From Natrinema limicola JCM 13563 (lineage in GTDB: Archaea > Halobacteriota > Halobacteria > Halobacteriales > Natrialbaceae), in assembly GCF_000337475.1 (NCBI RefSeq), contig NZ_AOIT01000034.1, positions 731 through 64,730 on the forward strand: a stretch of DNA of 64,000 nucleotides, given 5' to 3'. The notes under the pieces are model-generated. The model was not told the DNA's origin. It did not search any database and saw only the letters and a list, made by a program, of their open reading frames with translations. Within the stretch, counting starts at the first letter, position 1. Every line of letters begins with the position of its first letter. The translations under genes were made by a program, and so were the position numbers. Shown here in pieces: positions 26,487 to 37,809 of this stretch.

Positions 26487-27170
26487 ATGGTCGACGCCGC
26501 ACTGACCACGTCGATCGTGTTCGGACTCTCGACCGGCATCGCGACGTTTTTCTCACCGTGTGCGTACCCGCTGTTGCCCGGCTACGTCGGCTTTTACGTG
26601 AGCCAGACCGACGGCGAGCAGGCGTCGCTCGGCGGTGCGTTGAGCCGCGGGCTGTTCGCCGGGCTGGGCGTCCTGGTCACGTTTACGGCCCTGCTCGGGG
26701 CGACGTTCTGGGTCGGCCAGTCGACACTGTCGTCGATCAAGTGGTTCGAAGCCGCTGCCGGCCTCGTGTTGCTCATCCTCGGCGCGTTGATCGTTGCCGG
26801 CCGCGCACCGTCGTTTTCGGTTACGCTCCCGAAGCGTCGCTCGAGCGTGTTCGGCTTTTCGATCTTCGGCGTCGGCTACGCGCTCGCGTCGGCGGGCTGT
26901 GTCGCGCCGCTGTTCATCAGCGTTGTCACCCGTGCGCTCTCGCTGTCGATGGCCGATGCGCTGGTCCTGCTTGGCACCTACGTCGGCAGCGTCGTCGTGT
27001 TGATGGTCGCGTTGACCGTCGCGACTGGAATGGGGCTCGTCGCCGGTGCTGGCCGGCTGACAGCCTACTCCGGGCAGTTAAAACGGATCGCGGGCGTGGT
27101 GATGATCGCCGCCGGGATCGGGCAGTTGTACCTCGCAGTCGTTCGGTTCAATATCTTCGGGCTGTTTTAA
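26487..27170 (+). CDS. ccdA: Cytochrome c biogenesis/thiol-redox membrane protein CcdA
   Basis: 227 aa, six membrane segments. TGIATFFSPCAYPLLPGYVG holds the SPCAYPLLP motif and GYALASAGCVAPLFISVVTR the second cysteine, the pair that shuttles electrons from cytoplasmic thioredoxin to extracytoplasmic thiols in the CcdA/DsbD family. ATG 26487 is chosen (MVDAALTTSIVFGL); the frame is open upstream to 26286, but that lies inside tlpA. It is the third gene of the SCO1-TlpA-CcdA operon, completing the electron path. Confidence 0.93.
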   Translation: MVDAALTTSIVFGLSTGIATFFSPCAYPLLPGYVGFYVSQTDGEQASLGGALSRGLFAGLGVLVTFTALLGATFWVGQSTLSSIKWFEAAAGLVLLILGALIVAGRAPSFSVTLPKRRSSVFGFSIFGVGYALASAGCVAPLFISVVTRALSLSMADALVLLGTYVGSVVVLMVALTVATGMGLVAGAGRLTAYSGQLKRIAGVVMIAAGIGQLYLAVVRFNIFGLF

Positions 27171-27367
27171 ACGACAGTCGGACGTGGACGTATTCGATTC
27201 ACGCGCGATCGCGTGTGTGGCTGTCGTCGCCCGTGGCAACGCGCGGTCGATCGCAACCGAACTGAACCACTGCGGTCTGGCGGTGACGTGACGAGCAGGG
27301 ACTGACAACCACCGGGCAGGCAATGGCTGGTCCGGGATGTATCTTACCGTCGCTCGAACGGACGACC

Positions 27368-27790
27368 ATGTATCAGGAGCTGCTTCTTGCGACGGACGGC
27401 AGCGATGCCGCTCGTCAGGCAACCGAGCACGGAATCGACCTTGCCGACCAGCTCGATGCGACCCTCCACGTGCTGTCGGTTTCCGAAGCGGGGCCGCAGG
27501 CGGAGAACAAACAAGATCGGCTTCGTACCGATCCGGATGCAGAAGCCGCGACAGCTGTCGACGAGGCCGAGAAAGCGGCGACTCGAGCAGGCATCGACGC
27601 GACCACGGACATTCGTCATGGCGTCCCACAGGAACAGATCGTCGACTACGCGGAGACGAATCCGGTCGATATGGTGATCGTCGGAACGGCTGGTCGGTCC
27701 GGGCTCGAGCACCTGCTCTCGGGCAGCGTCGCCGAAGAAATCGTCCGAACCGCTCCAGTTCCGGTTCTCACGGTTCGAGACCAGTCGTAG
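27368..27790 (+). CDS. Universal stress protein (UspA family)
   Basis: 140 aa. LLATDGSDAARQATEHGIDL at the start, ADQLDATLHVLSV, DMVIVGTAGRSGLEHLLSGS (the G-2x-G-9x-G-(S/T) ATP-binding motif) and APVPVLTVR at the end. ATG at 27368 is chosen; the frame extends to 27323 without conserved residues. Single-domain Usp proteins are soluble cytoplasmic ATP binders. Upstream 197 bp is gene-free. Confidence 0.92.
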   Translation: MYQELLLATDGSDAARQATEHGIDLADQLDATLHVLSVSEAGPQAENKQDRLRTDPDAEAATAVDEAEKAATRAGIDATTDIRHGVPQEQIVDYAETNPVDMVIVGTAGRSGLEHLLSGSVAEEIVRTAPVPVLTVRDQS

Positions 27791-27989
27791 CGATCGGCAA
27801 TACGGATGTACCACCACCTAATCCGTCGCTACGTCCGGGTACGACGCTGATACTTAACCCGCGCGGAAGCGACGCAGCCACCATCGTGGCCGGTCTGTCC
27901 GCTCGCTGTACCGTTTGCCTCCCGTATCCGAGAGCAGTGCCGACGGCAAGCGTTGGCACCACGTCTGTCTCAGTCGGGGTGGTCAGCGC

Positions 27990-30900
27990 GTGAGCGAGCG
28001 GACCGCGACCGTCGTCGGCGACACACCCTGTGTGCTTGTCGTCGGCGATGACGCCGCTGCCGACGATGCGAGGGACGTGCTCGCTGCACGATTCGCGGGC
28101 GCATCGATCCTCCGAGAGCGGACGTTCGAGGGGGCTCACAAGCGACTCGCCGATCGTGACGTCCACTGTTTGGTCTGTCCGTTCGACGCGGCTGCTGTCG
28201 ATCGATTGGGGGGAGAATCGACGCTCGAGCGCCTCGCCGCCGACGCCGACGAGCGGCCGATCGTGGCGATCACTGACGAGGGGGATGCCGACGACGCGCT
28301 CGCAGCCGGTGCGAGCGACGTCGTGGCCCGCGACGAGTCGCCGCGGGTGCTGACCGCGCGGGTTCGAACTGCCGCCGAGCGAGAGCAGTATCGGCTGGCT
28401 GCCGCGGCCTCGGACCGACGCCAGCGGTCGATCCTCGAGCACGCCGCTGCCGTCGTCTGGGTGCTTGATGCTGACGGCGAGATCGAATACGCGACGCCGG
28501 CAGTCGAGTCAGAACTGGGGTATACGCCCGCCGAACTCGAGCGGACGCCGATCGATCGCCTCGTCCATCCCGACGACCGCGAGGCGATCCACGAGACGCT
28601 TGCAGCCGTCACTGACGCGCCGGTCGGCGCGACCGAACGCGTTACTCTTCGGCTGGGCGACGCCGACGGCACGTGGCGCGTCTCGGAAGTGACATGTGCG
28701 AACCGGCTTGCGGATCCGACCGTCGAAGGTGTCGTCATGACCCGAACCGGGGTCGGCGCGGCAGCCGACGTGGCCGCCCCTGCTGCCCTGCATGCGGGCG
28801 TCGACCGACTCGAAGACGCGTTTTTCGTCCTCGGCCCGCAAGACGAACTGCAATATGCCAACGACGCGGCGACGACACTGTTTCGGCCCGAGGTCCGCCA
28901 GATCGATCTCGCCGACGTGAGTGGAACCGTCGTCTGGGACCTCCTTCCGGACGAGATCAGCGAAGCGCTGTTCGATCGGGTGCGTGCCGCAGAATCGACG
29001 GGTGCGGTCGAAACGGTCAGCGTGACCGCGCCGTCGCTCGAGGGCCGCCTCGCCGTGCGCGTCCACCCCAGCGACGACGGCGTCTCGGTCTACGCGACCG
29101 ACCAGTCCGTCGACGCTGCGGCCGCGCCGGATCTCGAGCGACTCGAGTTGCTCGAGACCGTCATCGACGCGCTCGACGATGGAATCGCCGTTCTCGAGGG
29201 ATCGACGATTCGGCTGGCGAATCCTGCGCTTCGAGAGCTCGCCGATGCGGACACGCTCGTCGGCCACGAACTCGAGACGGTGTTCGATGCGGACCTCGTG
29301 TCGGCGATTCGAACGCGAGCCCGATCGCCGGTCGTCAGATGGATGGAGCCGGTCTCGGGCACGCTCGCGACTGACGAGGCACCGCCGGTCGACGTCTTCG
29401 TCGTGCCGCTGTCGATGCCCGATCGAACGCTCTGTGTCGTCCGTGACAGACGCGAGTCTCGCGCGGCCACCCTGTCGACGGTCCACGATACCGTCGCGGC
29501 CATCCGCCGTGCAGAGACGCCGTCGGCCGTTCGTGACGCCGCTACGGATGCCATCCGTGAGCATGCGGGTGCCGACGTGGCCGTCTGGTATCGCCTTGCC
29601 GACGACCGACTGCAGCCGGCAGCGATCGCGGCGGCCGAACACGTCGGCGGCGATCGCCACTCGATCGAACCACCACCGATCGATCTCGACGACACCCCGC
29701 TGGCAGCCACCGTCGAGGACGAAGCGGCGACCGTGTCGCCGACCGTCTACGAGCGCGCGGAGCTCGATGCCGTGCTCGCTCAAACCGGACTCCGCGCCGA
29801 GCGGGGTCTGTCCGTCCCGATCACGACGCGAGCCGTCGTCCTCGCGACCAGCACCGACCCGATGGCGTTCGACGGACTCGAGTCGGACCCGATCGAGATG
29901 GTGTCGGACGCCGCTGCGGTCGCCCTCGAGTCCCTCGAGCGTGCCGATAGCCTCCGGACGTGCCGACACGATCGCTCGCGCCTCGAGACCACTGCCGCAC
30001 AGACCGAACGGGTGTGGGACGCAGGCGGGGCGATGCTGACGGCTGAGACGCGTGATGCGGTCGAACAGCGCCTCTGCGAGGCAGTCTTCGCCTTGTCGTC
30101 TCCTGAAACGCCTGACGCTATCACACTCGCGTGGATCGGCCATGCAGACCACGGGCGCGAGACGGTCGTGCCGACGACCTGGGCCGGACGAGACGGCGAG
30201 TTTCTCGAGTCCGCAACGGTTCCGATGGGAGCGGACGCCGACACGCCGACGGGGACGGCAGCGGCGACCGGGGAACTCGTCGTCGATGACCTCTCGAGCG
30301 ACCGGGAGACACACGACGATGGCCGATCGTGGCGACGACAGCTCCTCGAGCGAGGGATTCAGTCTGTGCTCAGCGTGGCGCTGACGGCTGATGGGGTCCG
30401 CTATGGGACGCTCACCGCCTACGCGTCGGAGCCGTCGGCGTTCGACGAGCACGTCCAACGTGCGTGCCAGCACCTCGCTGCGATCGCCGGTGCTGCGATC
30501 GGGTCGATCGAGACGAAACGCGCACTACTCGCCGACCGAATCACCGAACTCGAGGTCGTGCTGCGAGACGATACCGAGCCGCTCTCGACGATCGCCAGCC
30601 AGCTCGAGCAGCGACTGACGGTGCGAGCGATCGTGCCACGGACGTCCGGCGGGTCGACGGCCTTCTGTACCGTTGAGGGCGGCGTCGACGATACCGTGTG
30701 CGATGCGGTCGAATCGCTGCCGGCGGTCGATTCGATCTCGATTGTCGAGCGTGGCGACGACGGCGTCCTCGAAATCGGTGTCACAGCGCCCACCGTCGCG
30801 GAGACGATCGCAGACCACGGTGGCGTTCTCCGGTCGTTGACGCCGGTCGACGATCGGACCCGGCTCGTGATCGAACTCGGCGAACCGGTCGACGTTCGAT

Positions 30901-31199
30901 CGTTCGTCCAGCACCTCGAGCGACGTCATCCGGGAACGGAACTCGTCGCTCGCCGCCAGCGCGATCGCCCGCTTCGCCCGCCCCGTCCGTTCGACGAGTT
31001 ACACGACCACTTGTCCGACCGCCAGCGGCGGACGCTCGAGGCAGCGTACTATGGTGGCTTCTTCGAGTGGCCCCGCGAACACACTGGTGAAGAGGTCGCT
31101 GAATCGCTCGGCGTCTCACAGCCGACGTTCAGTCGCCATCTTCGGTTAGCCCAGGGGAAGCTGTTCGCACTGTTGTTCGACGAACCGACGAGAGACTAA
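27990..31199 (+). CDS. Large Bat-type sensor regulator with receiver-like, PAS and GAF domains and HTH-10
   Basis: 1069 aa from GTG 27990 (VSERTATVV), chosen because a receiver-like fold begins here; the open frame extends to 27915. Approximate plan: receiver-like domain 8-125 (VLVVGDDAAADDARDVLAA, LVCPFD); PAS 145-255 (AAAVVWVLDADGEIEYATPA, GYTPAELERTPIDRLVHPDD); PAS 272-370 (DAFFVLGPQDELQYANDAA); PAS 388-480 (IDALDDGIAVLEGSTIRLAN); two GAF-like domains to ~850; Bat-associated domain; HTH-10 at the C-terminus (LSDRQRRTLEAAYYGGFFEW, VSQPTFSRHLRLAQGK). It should be a cytoplasmic sensor-regulator of unknown stimulus. Confidence 0.88.
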   Translation: MSERTATVVGDTPCVLVVGDDAAADDARDVLAARFAGASILRERTFEGAHKRLADRDVHCLVCPFDAAAVDRLGGESTLERLAADADERPIVAITDEGDADDALAAGASDVVARDESPRVLTARVRTAAEREQYRLAAAASDRRQRSILEHAAAVVWVLDADGEIEYATPAVESELGYTPAELERTPIDRLVHPDDREAIHETLAAVTDAPVGATERVTLRLGDADGTWRVSEVTCANRLADPTVEGVVMTRTGVGAAADVAAPAALHAGVDRLEDAFFVLGPQDELQYANDAATTLFRPEVRQIDLADVSGTVVWDLLPDEISEALFDRVRAAESTGAVETVSVTAPSLEGRLAVRVHPSDDGVSVYATDQSVDAAAAPDLERLELLETVIDALDDGIAVLEGSTIRLANPALRELADADTLVGHELETVFDADLVSAIRTRARSPVVRWMEPVSGTLATDEAPPVDVFVVPLSMPDRTLCVVRDRRESRAATLSTVHDTVAAIRRAETPSAVRDAATDAIREHAGADVAVWYRLADDRLQPAAIAAAEHVGGDRHSIEPPPIDLDDTPLAATVEDEAATVSPTVYERAELDAVLAQTGLRAERGLSVPITTRAVVLATSTDPMAFDGLESDPIEMVSDAAAVALESLERADSLRTCRHDRSRLETTAAQTERVWDAGGAMLTAETRDAVEQRLCEAVFALSSPETPDAITLAWIGHADHGRETVVPTTWAGRDGEFLESATVPMGADADTPTGTAAATGELVVDDLSSDRETHDDGRSWRRQLLERGIQSVLSVALTADGVRYGTLTAYASEPSAFDEHVQRACQHLAAIAGAAIGSIETKRALLADRITELEVVLRDDTEPLSTIASQLEQRLTVRAIVPRTSGGSTAFCTVEGGVDDTVCDAVESLPAVDSISIVERGDDGVLEIGVTAPTVAETIADHGGVLRSLTPVDDRTRLVIELGEPVDVRSFVQHLERRHPGTELVARRQRDRPLRPPRPFDELHDHLSDRQRRTLEAAYYGGFFEWPREHTGEEVAESLGVSQPTFSRHLRLAQGKLFALLFDEPTRD

Positions 31200-31489
31200 G
31201 TCGCAACTGTGCCTGCACGCCGCCGATCGTCGGTCAAGCTTCGATCGCGAGCGAGTCGACAATCGGCGGCGACGGGCAGTATACGATACTTACTTCGACC
31301 TGAACAGTGGGTAATACCGTGTTTCTTCACGTTTTGTGACTGGTCACGGTACCGATCGATGAATCAGTATTGAGCGTTGCGCCGGGATTGATTCCGTATA
31401 TAGCGCCCACGATCATGTCCTCAGCATCTAATGAGCTATTCAATGAGCGCGTTCGAGGTAAGCGATAGTTACAGCGGCCGTCTCCCCGG
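31200..31489. promoter_or_regulatory. Intergenic control region before the short Bat-type gene
   Basis: 290 bp without a gene. It contains GGGTAATACCG (31313-31323), a variant of the GGTAATAC element found upstream of the beta-helix gene at 50838, and the inverted repeat GTGAC-TG-GTCAC at 31336-31347. No clear TATA box next to ATG 31490 was seen. Confidence 0.3.
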
Positions 31490-32233
31490 ATGGCGGATGC
31501 ACTCGTGAGCATCGATTTCGCCGACCCGACCGAGAGCCTCGAAAAGCTCTCCGATGCGACCGACGATCGGTCCCCGATCCAGTCGCAGGCCGACGGCGGG
31601 ATCGTCGCGCAACTCCGACTCGATCACCCGGACCTGTTTTTAGCGCCGACGCTCCGGGACGTGCCGGACGTGACCGTCGAACCCGACTACTGGACGACCG
31701 TCGAGCCGGAGCGAACGCTCGTGTTCGTCACCGTCTACGGAACCGCGTTCGACCAGTTCGAAACTGGCCTCGAGACGGATCCGACAGTCACCGATCCCGT
31801 GCTCGTCGATCGGTATCCCGACAGACGCGTCTATCGGGTTGCACTTACCGATCGTGCGGTGACGTTTACCGCCACCACTGCTGCCGTCGGCGGCCGACTG
31901 CTCGACCTCTCGAGTTGCCGGAACGGCTGGCAGGTCCAGCTTCGGTTCGCAGACCGGGAGCAACTCGTCGCGTTCAACGACTACTGTCGCGACCGAGAAA
32001 TCTCCGTGACTGTCGATCACCTTCGCGTCTCCGATGACGGTGACGACGGCGTCGTCGCCCTGACGGCGAAACAGCAGGAACTGCTCACAGTCGCGCACGA
32101 AGAGGGCTATTTCGACGTGCCGCGTGGGATCTCCCAGGACGAACTCGCGGACCGACTCGACGTCTCGAAGTCGGCCATCTCACAGCGGCTGCGACGAGCG
32201 ATCGGCGAACTCTGCGCGTCGTCACTTTCCTGA
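31490..32233 (+). CDS. Bat-type HTH-10 transcriptional regulator
   Basis: 247 aa. Residues ~1-185 form a bacterio-opsin-activator-like sensory domain (FADPTESLEKLSDATDDRSP, RRVYRVALTDRAVTFTATTA); the C-terminus is HTH-10: LTAKQQELLTVAHEEGYFDV, ISQDELADRLDVSKSAISQR. It is the short form of the family, without PAS or GAF. It follows the 1069-aa relative with 290 bp between. A GTGAC-TG-GTCAC inverted repeat (31336-31347) lies in that gap. Confidence 0.88.
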   Translation: MADALVSIDFADPTESLEKLSDATDDRSPIQSQADGGIVAQLRLDHPDLFLAPTLRDVPDVTVEPDYWTTVEPERTLVFVTVYGTAFDQFETGLETDPTVTDPVLVDRYPDRRVYRVALTDRAVTFTATTAAVGGRLLDLSSCRNGWQVQLRFADREQLVAFNDYCRDREISVTVDHLRVSDDGDDGVVALTAKQQELLTVAHEEGYFDVPRGISQDELADRLDVSKSAISQRLRRAIGELCASSLS

Positions 32234-32320
32234 TCGGTGACGCCGCTCGATCTCGATTGATTCGACGGCGAGCGTCCGGCTTCAAAAACGTGAGTCAGCG
32301 ACGGCTGTGGGATGACGTGA

Positions 32321-32509
32321 TTACTCGTCAGCGTCGTCGTCTTTCATCGAGCCGAGCTGCGAGACCAGTTCGTCCGTCGAGACGTCGGACTCGAAGGACA
32401 TTTCGCCGTGATGATCGTTTTCGTGGACGTTGACCGCCTCTACGTCCTCATCGTTGGTGGTCTGCTCTTGCTGTTCGGACTCGTCGTAGCTTCCAAAACC
32501 CATACTCAT
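32321..32509 (-). CDS. DUF5786-type small acidic protein
   Basis: 62 aa from MSMGFGSYDESEQQEQ (a second ATG at 32503 gives MGFGSYDE). The body is acidic and ends DELVSQLGSMKDDDADE; NVHENDHHGEMSFESD is a conserved central part of the haloarchaeal DUF5786 group, of unknown function. The longer frame to 32575 begins with an unlikely MERRCGRTDG stretch. A T-rich element (CTTTTGTAC on the minus strand) lies about 20-26 bp upstream of the two ATGs, compatible with a leaderless start. Confidence 0.78.
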   Translation of the reverse strand: MSMGFGSYDESEQQEQTTNDEDVEAVNVHENDHHGEMSFESDVSTDELVSQLGSMKDDDADE

Positions 32510-33117
32510 ACGTCCTGAGCCAGTACAAAAGATGTGACGGTTCGATCCGTCTGTCCGTCCACACCGCCGTTCCAAAGCGGATCGATCGAGCCAACTGACT
32601 CATCGAACGGCGTTCCGGCGGTTGCTCGAGTCTCCTTCGTGCCCAGTCGTTCGATGCCGACCGTTTATCGGCCCTACTGTTTGGCGATTGCTATCGAGGG
32701 TTTGTCTCCCCGTACTCGAGCGCTGGTTCCCTGTTCGTTTCCCATACTTTTGAGGGGGAGTCGACAGCATGTCCGTTTCGGGTGTGAGAGGGGCTCTTTT
32801 CCGATAGTTCGCCGTCGGTGTCGATCCGCACTCTCGTGGTGTCCTGTGACTGACAATCACTACGGGTGACAACACGTGGCAGCGTACCCGTTGGCTACGC
32901 CGTTCAGTAGCCCGTCTATAGTAATGGCTTCCGGAAGCCTGAATTCTGCTCATGGTTGCATACCGTTCGTCGTCTCGACCACGTATTTCGACGGGATCGT
33001 CTGCCACGAGACGGTCACCGTCGTCTGCACAGCGGAGACTGGCTGGTGTCCCGTCCGCAAAACCCGTGACCGTCTCCGGGCCAGCCGGCAAGCGGCCCAC
33101 CAGGCGGTGAGCAACCG
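32510..33117. other. Gene-free region upstream of glmS copy 2
   Basis: 608 bp in which all reading frames are short or alternate with stops. No tRNA, repeat or hairpin stands out. It should contain the promoters of the DUF5786 gene (leftward) and of glmS copy 2 (rightward). Confidence 0.5.
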
Positions 33118-34929
<1,812 letters not shown>

Positions 34930-35572
34930 GTCGATCACACAAACGAATCGGGCGCTACGCTCGAGTGGTCCCTCGTTTCATTCTACGCCGAACGCGTCTC
35001 GACATCGTTTGCGCTACTGAACAGCGATCGGTTCGACTCGAGTATGGGCCTCGAGACCGCAGGACACGAAACTACCCCCACAGTCTCGAGTCCATACGGC
35101 ATCAGCATCGGCCCCGTACTCGACTGCTGTCGACCGTGGAGGAGTACTGTGACGATCAAATGCGGTGATGATACGTGGTGATGGTATCACCGCTTCCATG
35201 GGTATCGATTACATTCTCTGATTCCGATAGAAATTCACCGATGGATAAAGGGTACACCTGATCACTCCGGGCGACGGCGTGGACAGCTATGCACGGCTAT
35301 CCCACAATAGTCACAGACCAAGTTGGCCGCACGTACTAGGGTGATCGTCTCGGCTCGACGGTCCCAAGATGTGGACACGACTACATGAATTTCGGCCTGA
35401 AATACGATGTTTCGACAGGGTAATATTGTATTTCTCAGGAGAGAAGCGCTGACACGTACGATATTCAGAGTGTTTCGATCGAGTGCTAGTCGGTCCCAAC
35501 TGAGCGATCGCGCAGCGGTCGCATTGATTATGCGGTCTATAGTAAATACCCTTCTGTGGGTATAGACTGTTG
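34930..35572. other. Gene-free region between glmS copy 2 and a zinc-finger miniprotein
   Basis: 643 bp, locally AT-richer (35400-35565). Candidate ORFs on both strands are short, overlap each other and lack domain features. No tRNA-like cloverleaf was recognised. The last part (TATAGTAAATACCC near 35538) holds a TATA-like element for the next gene. Confidence 0.5.
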
Positions 35573-35779
35573 ATGTCGACGGACCCATCCGCGAAGTGGA
35601 CGCCAATGACGTCCGGCCAGCAAACGACTGCCCCCCGATGTGTCAACTGTGGCAACCAAGTGACTCGACAGTTCGCTCGCGTCTTCGGCGACAACCGTGA
35701 CGTCGTTCACGCCTGTCCCGACTGCGCGACGTACCGTGAGATGAAGACCTCGGATTTCATTCCGAAAGAAGCCCGATAG
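35573..35779 (+). CDS. Small zinc-finger protein (DUF7563-like)
   Basis: 68 aa from ATG 35573; an internal ATG at 35606 (MTSGQQTTAPRC) is an alternative. CVNCGNQVTRQFARVFGDN and HACPDCATYREM make a two-CxxC zinc finger 24 residues apart, as in the haloarchaeal DUF7563 group. Function unknown. It converges with glmM. Confidence 0.75.
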   Translation: MSTDPSAKWTPMTSGQQTTAPRCVNCGNQVTRQFARVFGDNRDVVHACPDCATYREMKTSDFIPKEAR

Positions 35780-35866
35780 TGTCTGTCAGTCTCGTCTCGA
35801 GTCTGCTGTCTCTCTGCTAGTGTTCGCCGATGACACGCTCTCCGCCGGCCGCACCGAATCTGTCAG

Positions 35867-37192
35867 TCAGGCCCTCCTCGTGACGGTTTCGGTCACCAGC
35901 GCCTGTGCATCCTCGAACAACGTGTCGGCGTCGGTGGCCGACCGCGCCTCCGCCGTGACGCGAATCAACGGCTGTGTGCCGCTCGCACGAAGCAGGAACC
36001 ACCCGTCTTCGGTCTCGACCCGGACGCCGTCGAGCGTCTCGACCTCGTCGTATCGGTCACGCACCGCCTCGCTGACGTCGGCCATCACCGCCGCCTTTTC
36101 GGTCACTTCGATCGACGTGCGCTGGATTGGATACCCCTCGATCTCGGCGACGAGGTCGGACAGCGGCCCGCGGTCGGCGACGAGTTCCACCAGCTTACAC
36201 GCCGCGAGCGGGCCGTCGGGACACCGCGTTTCGTCGGGCCAGATCCACGCCCCACTCGGCTCGCCGCCGAAGACGACGTCCGGCTCGGTCGTCCGTTCGG
36301 CGACGTAGACGTCACCCACCTGCGTCCGTGTCACCGACGCGCCGACGGCCGCCAGTGCGTCGTCGACCGCGAGGCTCGTGTCGACGGGTGCTGCGACGCG
36401 GTCGCCGTCGCCGGCTGCCTCGCGGGCGAACAGGGCCAGCAAGGCGTCTTTCGGGACGAAGGTACCCGTCTCGTCGACGGCGACCATTCGATCGGCGTCG
36501 CCGTCGTGGCCGATCCCCACGTCGGCGTCCGTCGCCGCGACGAGCGTCGACAGCGTCTCGAGGGTCTCCGCGTTCGGCTCGCTCGGGCGGCCGGGGAAGG
36601 CACCGTCTTCTTGGCCGTTGAGCGTTCGGACCTGACAGCCCAGCTCGTCGAGTACCGTCGCAGTGACGCCGCCAGCACCGGTACCGAGATCGACGACGAC
36701 GCTGAGTGGCTGTTTTATGTCGACTGCTGCTCTGAGTGCGTCGGCGTGATAGTCCTGCACGCCGTCGTGGCTCGTTCGATCGCCGACGCCGTCCCAGGCA
36801 GCCAGCTCGTAGTCGTCCTCGCGAATCCGTCGTTCGATCGCCTCGCGCTGATCGGGACCGAACGCCTTCCCCGAGGGATTCCAGAGTTTGATCCCGTTGT
36901 CCGTCGCCGGGTTGTGCGAAGCCGTCACCACGACTCCCGCGTCGGCCTCGAGACGCTCGATCGACCGCGCGACCGTCGGTGTCGCCGCGACGCCAACCGT
37001 GATAACGTCCGCTCCACACTCACACAGTCCCGCGCTGATTGCGTCGACGAGCATCGCGCCGCTGTCTCGCACGTCGCGACCGACGACGACCTGGTCGTAG
37101 CCCTCCGAGGCGACCGCACGACCGACGGAAAGCGCCAGCCCTGCCGTCACCTCGTCGCCGACTCGTCCACGAATGCCACTGGTTCCGAACAT
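35867..37192 (-). CDS. glmM: Phosphoglucosamine mutase
   Basis: 441 aa. Alpha-D-phosphohexomutase fold: FGTSGIRGRVGDEVTAGLAL at the start, the active-site serine loop VVTASHNPATDNGIKLWNPSG, the metal-binding GHDGDADRMVAVDE, GGEPSGAWIWPDETRCPDG and the phosphate-binding LLRASGTQPLIRVTAEA. It isomerises GlcN-6-P to GlcN-1-P between GlmS and GlmU; archaeal paralogues may act on mannose or glucose phosphates, but GlmM is the best fit given two glmS and one glmU in the same window. Start ATG 37192 (MFGTSGIRG) is unambiguous. Confidence 0.92.
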   Translation of the reverse strand: MFGTSGIRGRVGDEVTAGLALSVGRAVASEGYDQVVVGRDVRDSGAMLVDAISAGLCECGADVITVGVAATPTVARSIERLEADAGVVVTASHNPATDNGIKLWNPSGKAFGPDQREAIERRIREDDYELAAWDGVGDRTSHDGVQDYHADALRAAVDIKQPLSVVVDLGTGAGGVTATVLDELGCQVRTLNGQEDGAFPGRPSEPNAETLETLSTLVAATDADVGIGHDGDADRMVAVDETGTFVPKDALLALFAREAAGDGDRVAAPVDTSLAVDDALAAVGASVTRTQVGDVYVAERTTEPDVVFGGEPSGAWIWPDETRCPDGPLAACKLVELVADRGPLSDLVAEIEGYPIQRTSIEVTEKAAVMADVSEAVRDRYDEVETLDGVRVETEDGWFLLRASGTQPLIRVTAEARSATDADTLFEDAQALVTETVTRRA

Positions 37193-37479
37193 ATCGGTCC
37201 TGAGTCGGGCGACCGCCTTACTATGCGCGGATTACTGGTGTCCGTCGTCCCGATCGGCTCCATGCCAGTGCTGTGGGGCCGCTTCGTGACGGACTCGAGA
37301 CGGCGACGAGTGCTGGAACGGTCGCATACACGCCCGTTAGCTGCCGCCTGTCTCGTTGAACTGTCGGTGCTGTATATGTAACACACGCAGATAGACGTGA
37401 CTGAACATGACATACGAACGGCTCGTGTCCCGCCAGACGAACCGGTCGACGGACGTGGCAACCGCAGCGATCGATACCC

Positions 37480-37764
37480 ATGAGCGCAACTGAATCGGAT
37501 TCCGACGAGGCCGTCGATGCCGACGACCCACACGGCGAGTGTGACCGGGCAACGATCGACGCCGACCTCCCGCCGAGCGCGAAACTGGTCTACAAGGTCC
37601 TCGAGTACGAGGCCCCACTGACACAGGAGGAACTCGCTGCCGAATCGCGGCTCTGTCCCCGAACCGTTCGGTATGCGCTGGGACGACTCGAGGAACAGGG
37701 TGTCGTGACAAGCCGCGCCTGTCTCGCGGACGCGCGACAGTCGAAGTATCGGATCGACGACTAA
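37480..37764 (+). CDS. Winged-helix (MarR-like) regulator
   Basis: 94 aa. The acidic leader is followed by a winged helix: LPPSAKLVYKVLEYEAPLTQ, EELAAESRLCPRTVRYALGR and LEEQGVVTSRACLADARQSK, with RTVRYALGRL as recognition helix. Typical of the short haloarchaeal MarR/TrmB-type regulators. It converges with the FemAB-like gene (46 bp). Confidence 0.85.
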   Translation: MSATESDSDEAVDADDPHGECDRATIDADLPPSAKLVYKVLEYEAPLTQEELAAESRLCPRTVRYALGRLEEQGVVTSRACLADARQSKYRIDD

Positions 37765-37809
37765 GCCCTCTGTCGGTAGATCGACAGTCGAGCGGCTGCA
37801 GCGCGTGCG

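Noticed and set aside
28509-30473. 654-aa minus-strand ORF opposite the 1069-aa regulator
   Set aside because: Arg/Gly-rich shadow of a GC-rich gene in the antisense frame; no domain and the plus-strand gene has many recognised motifs.
34930-35572. tRNA or other structured RNA gene in the spacer
   Set aside because: No T-loop-like GTTCGAATCC block with matching stems was found by eye; a covariance search (tRNAscan-SE, Rfam) would settle it.
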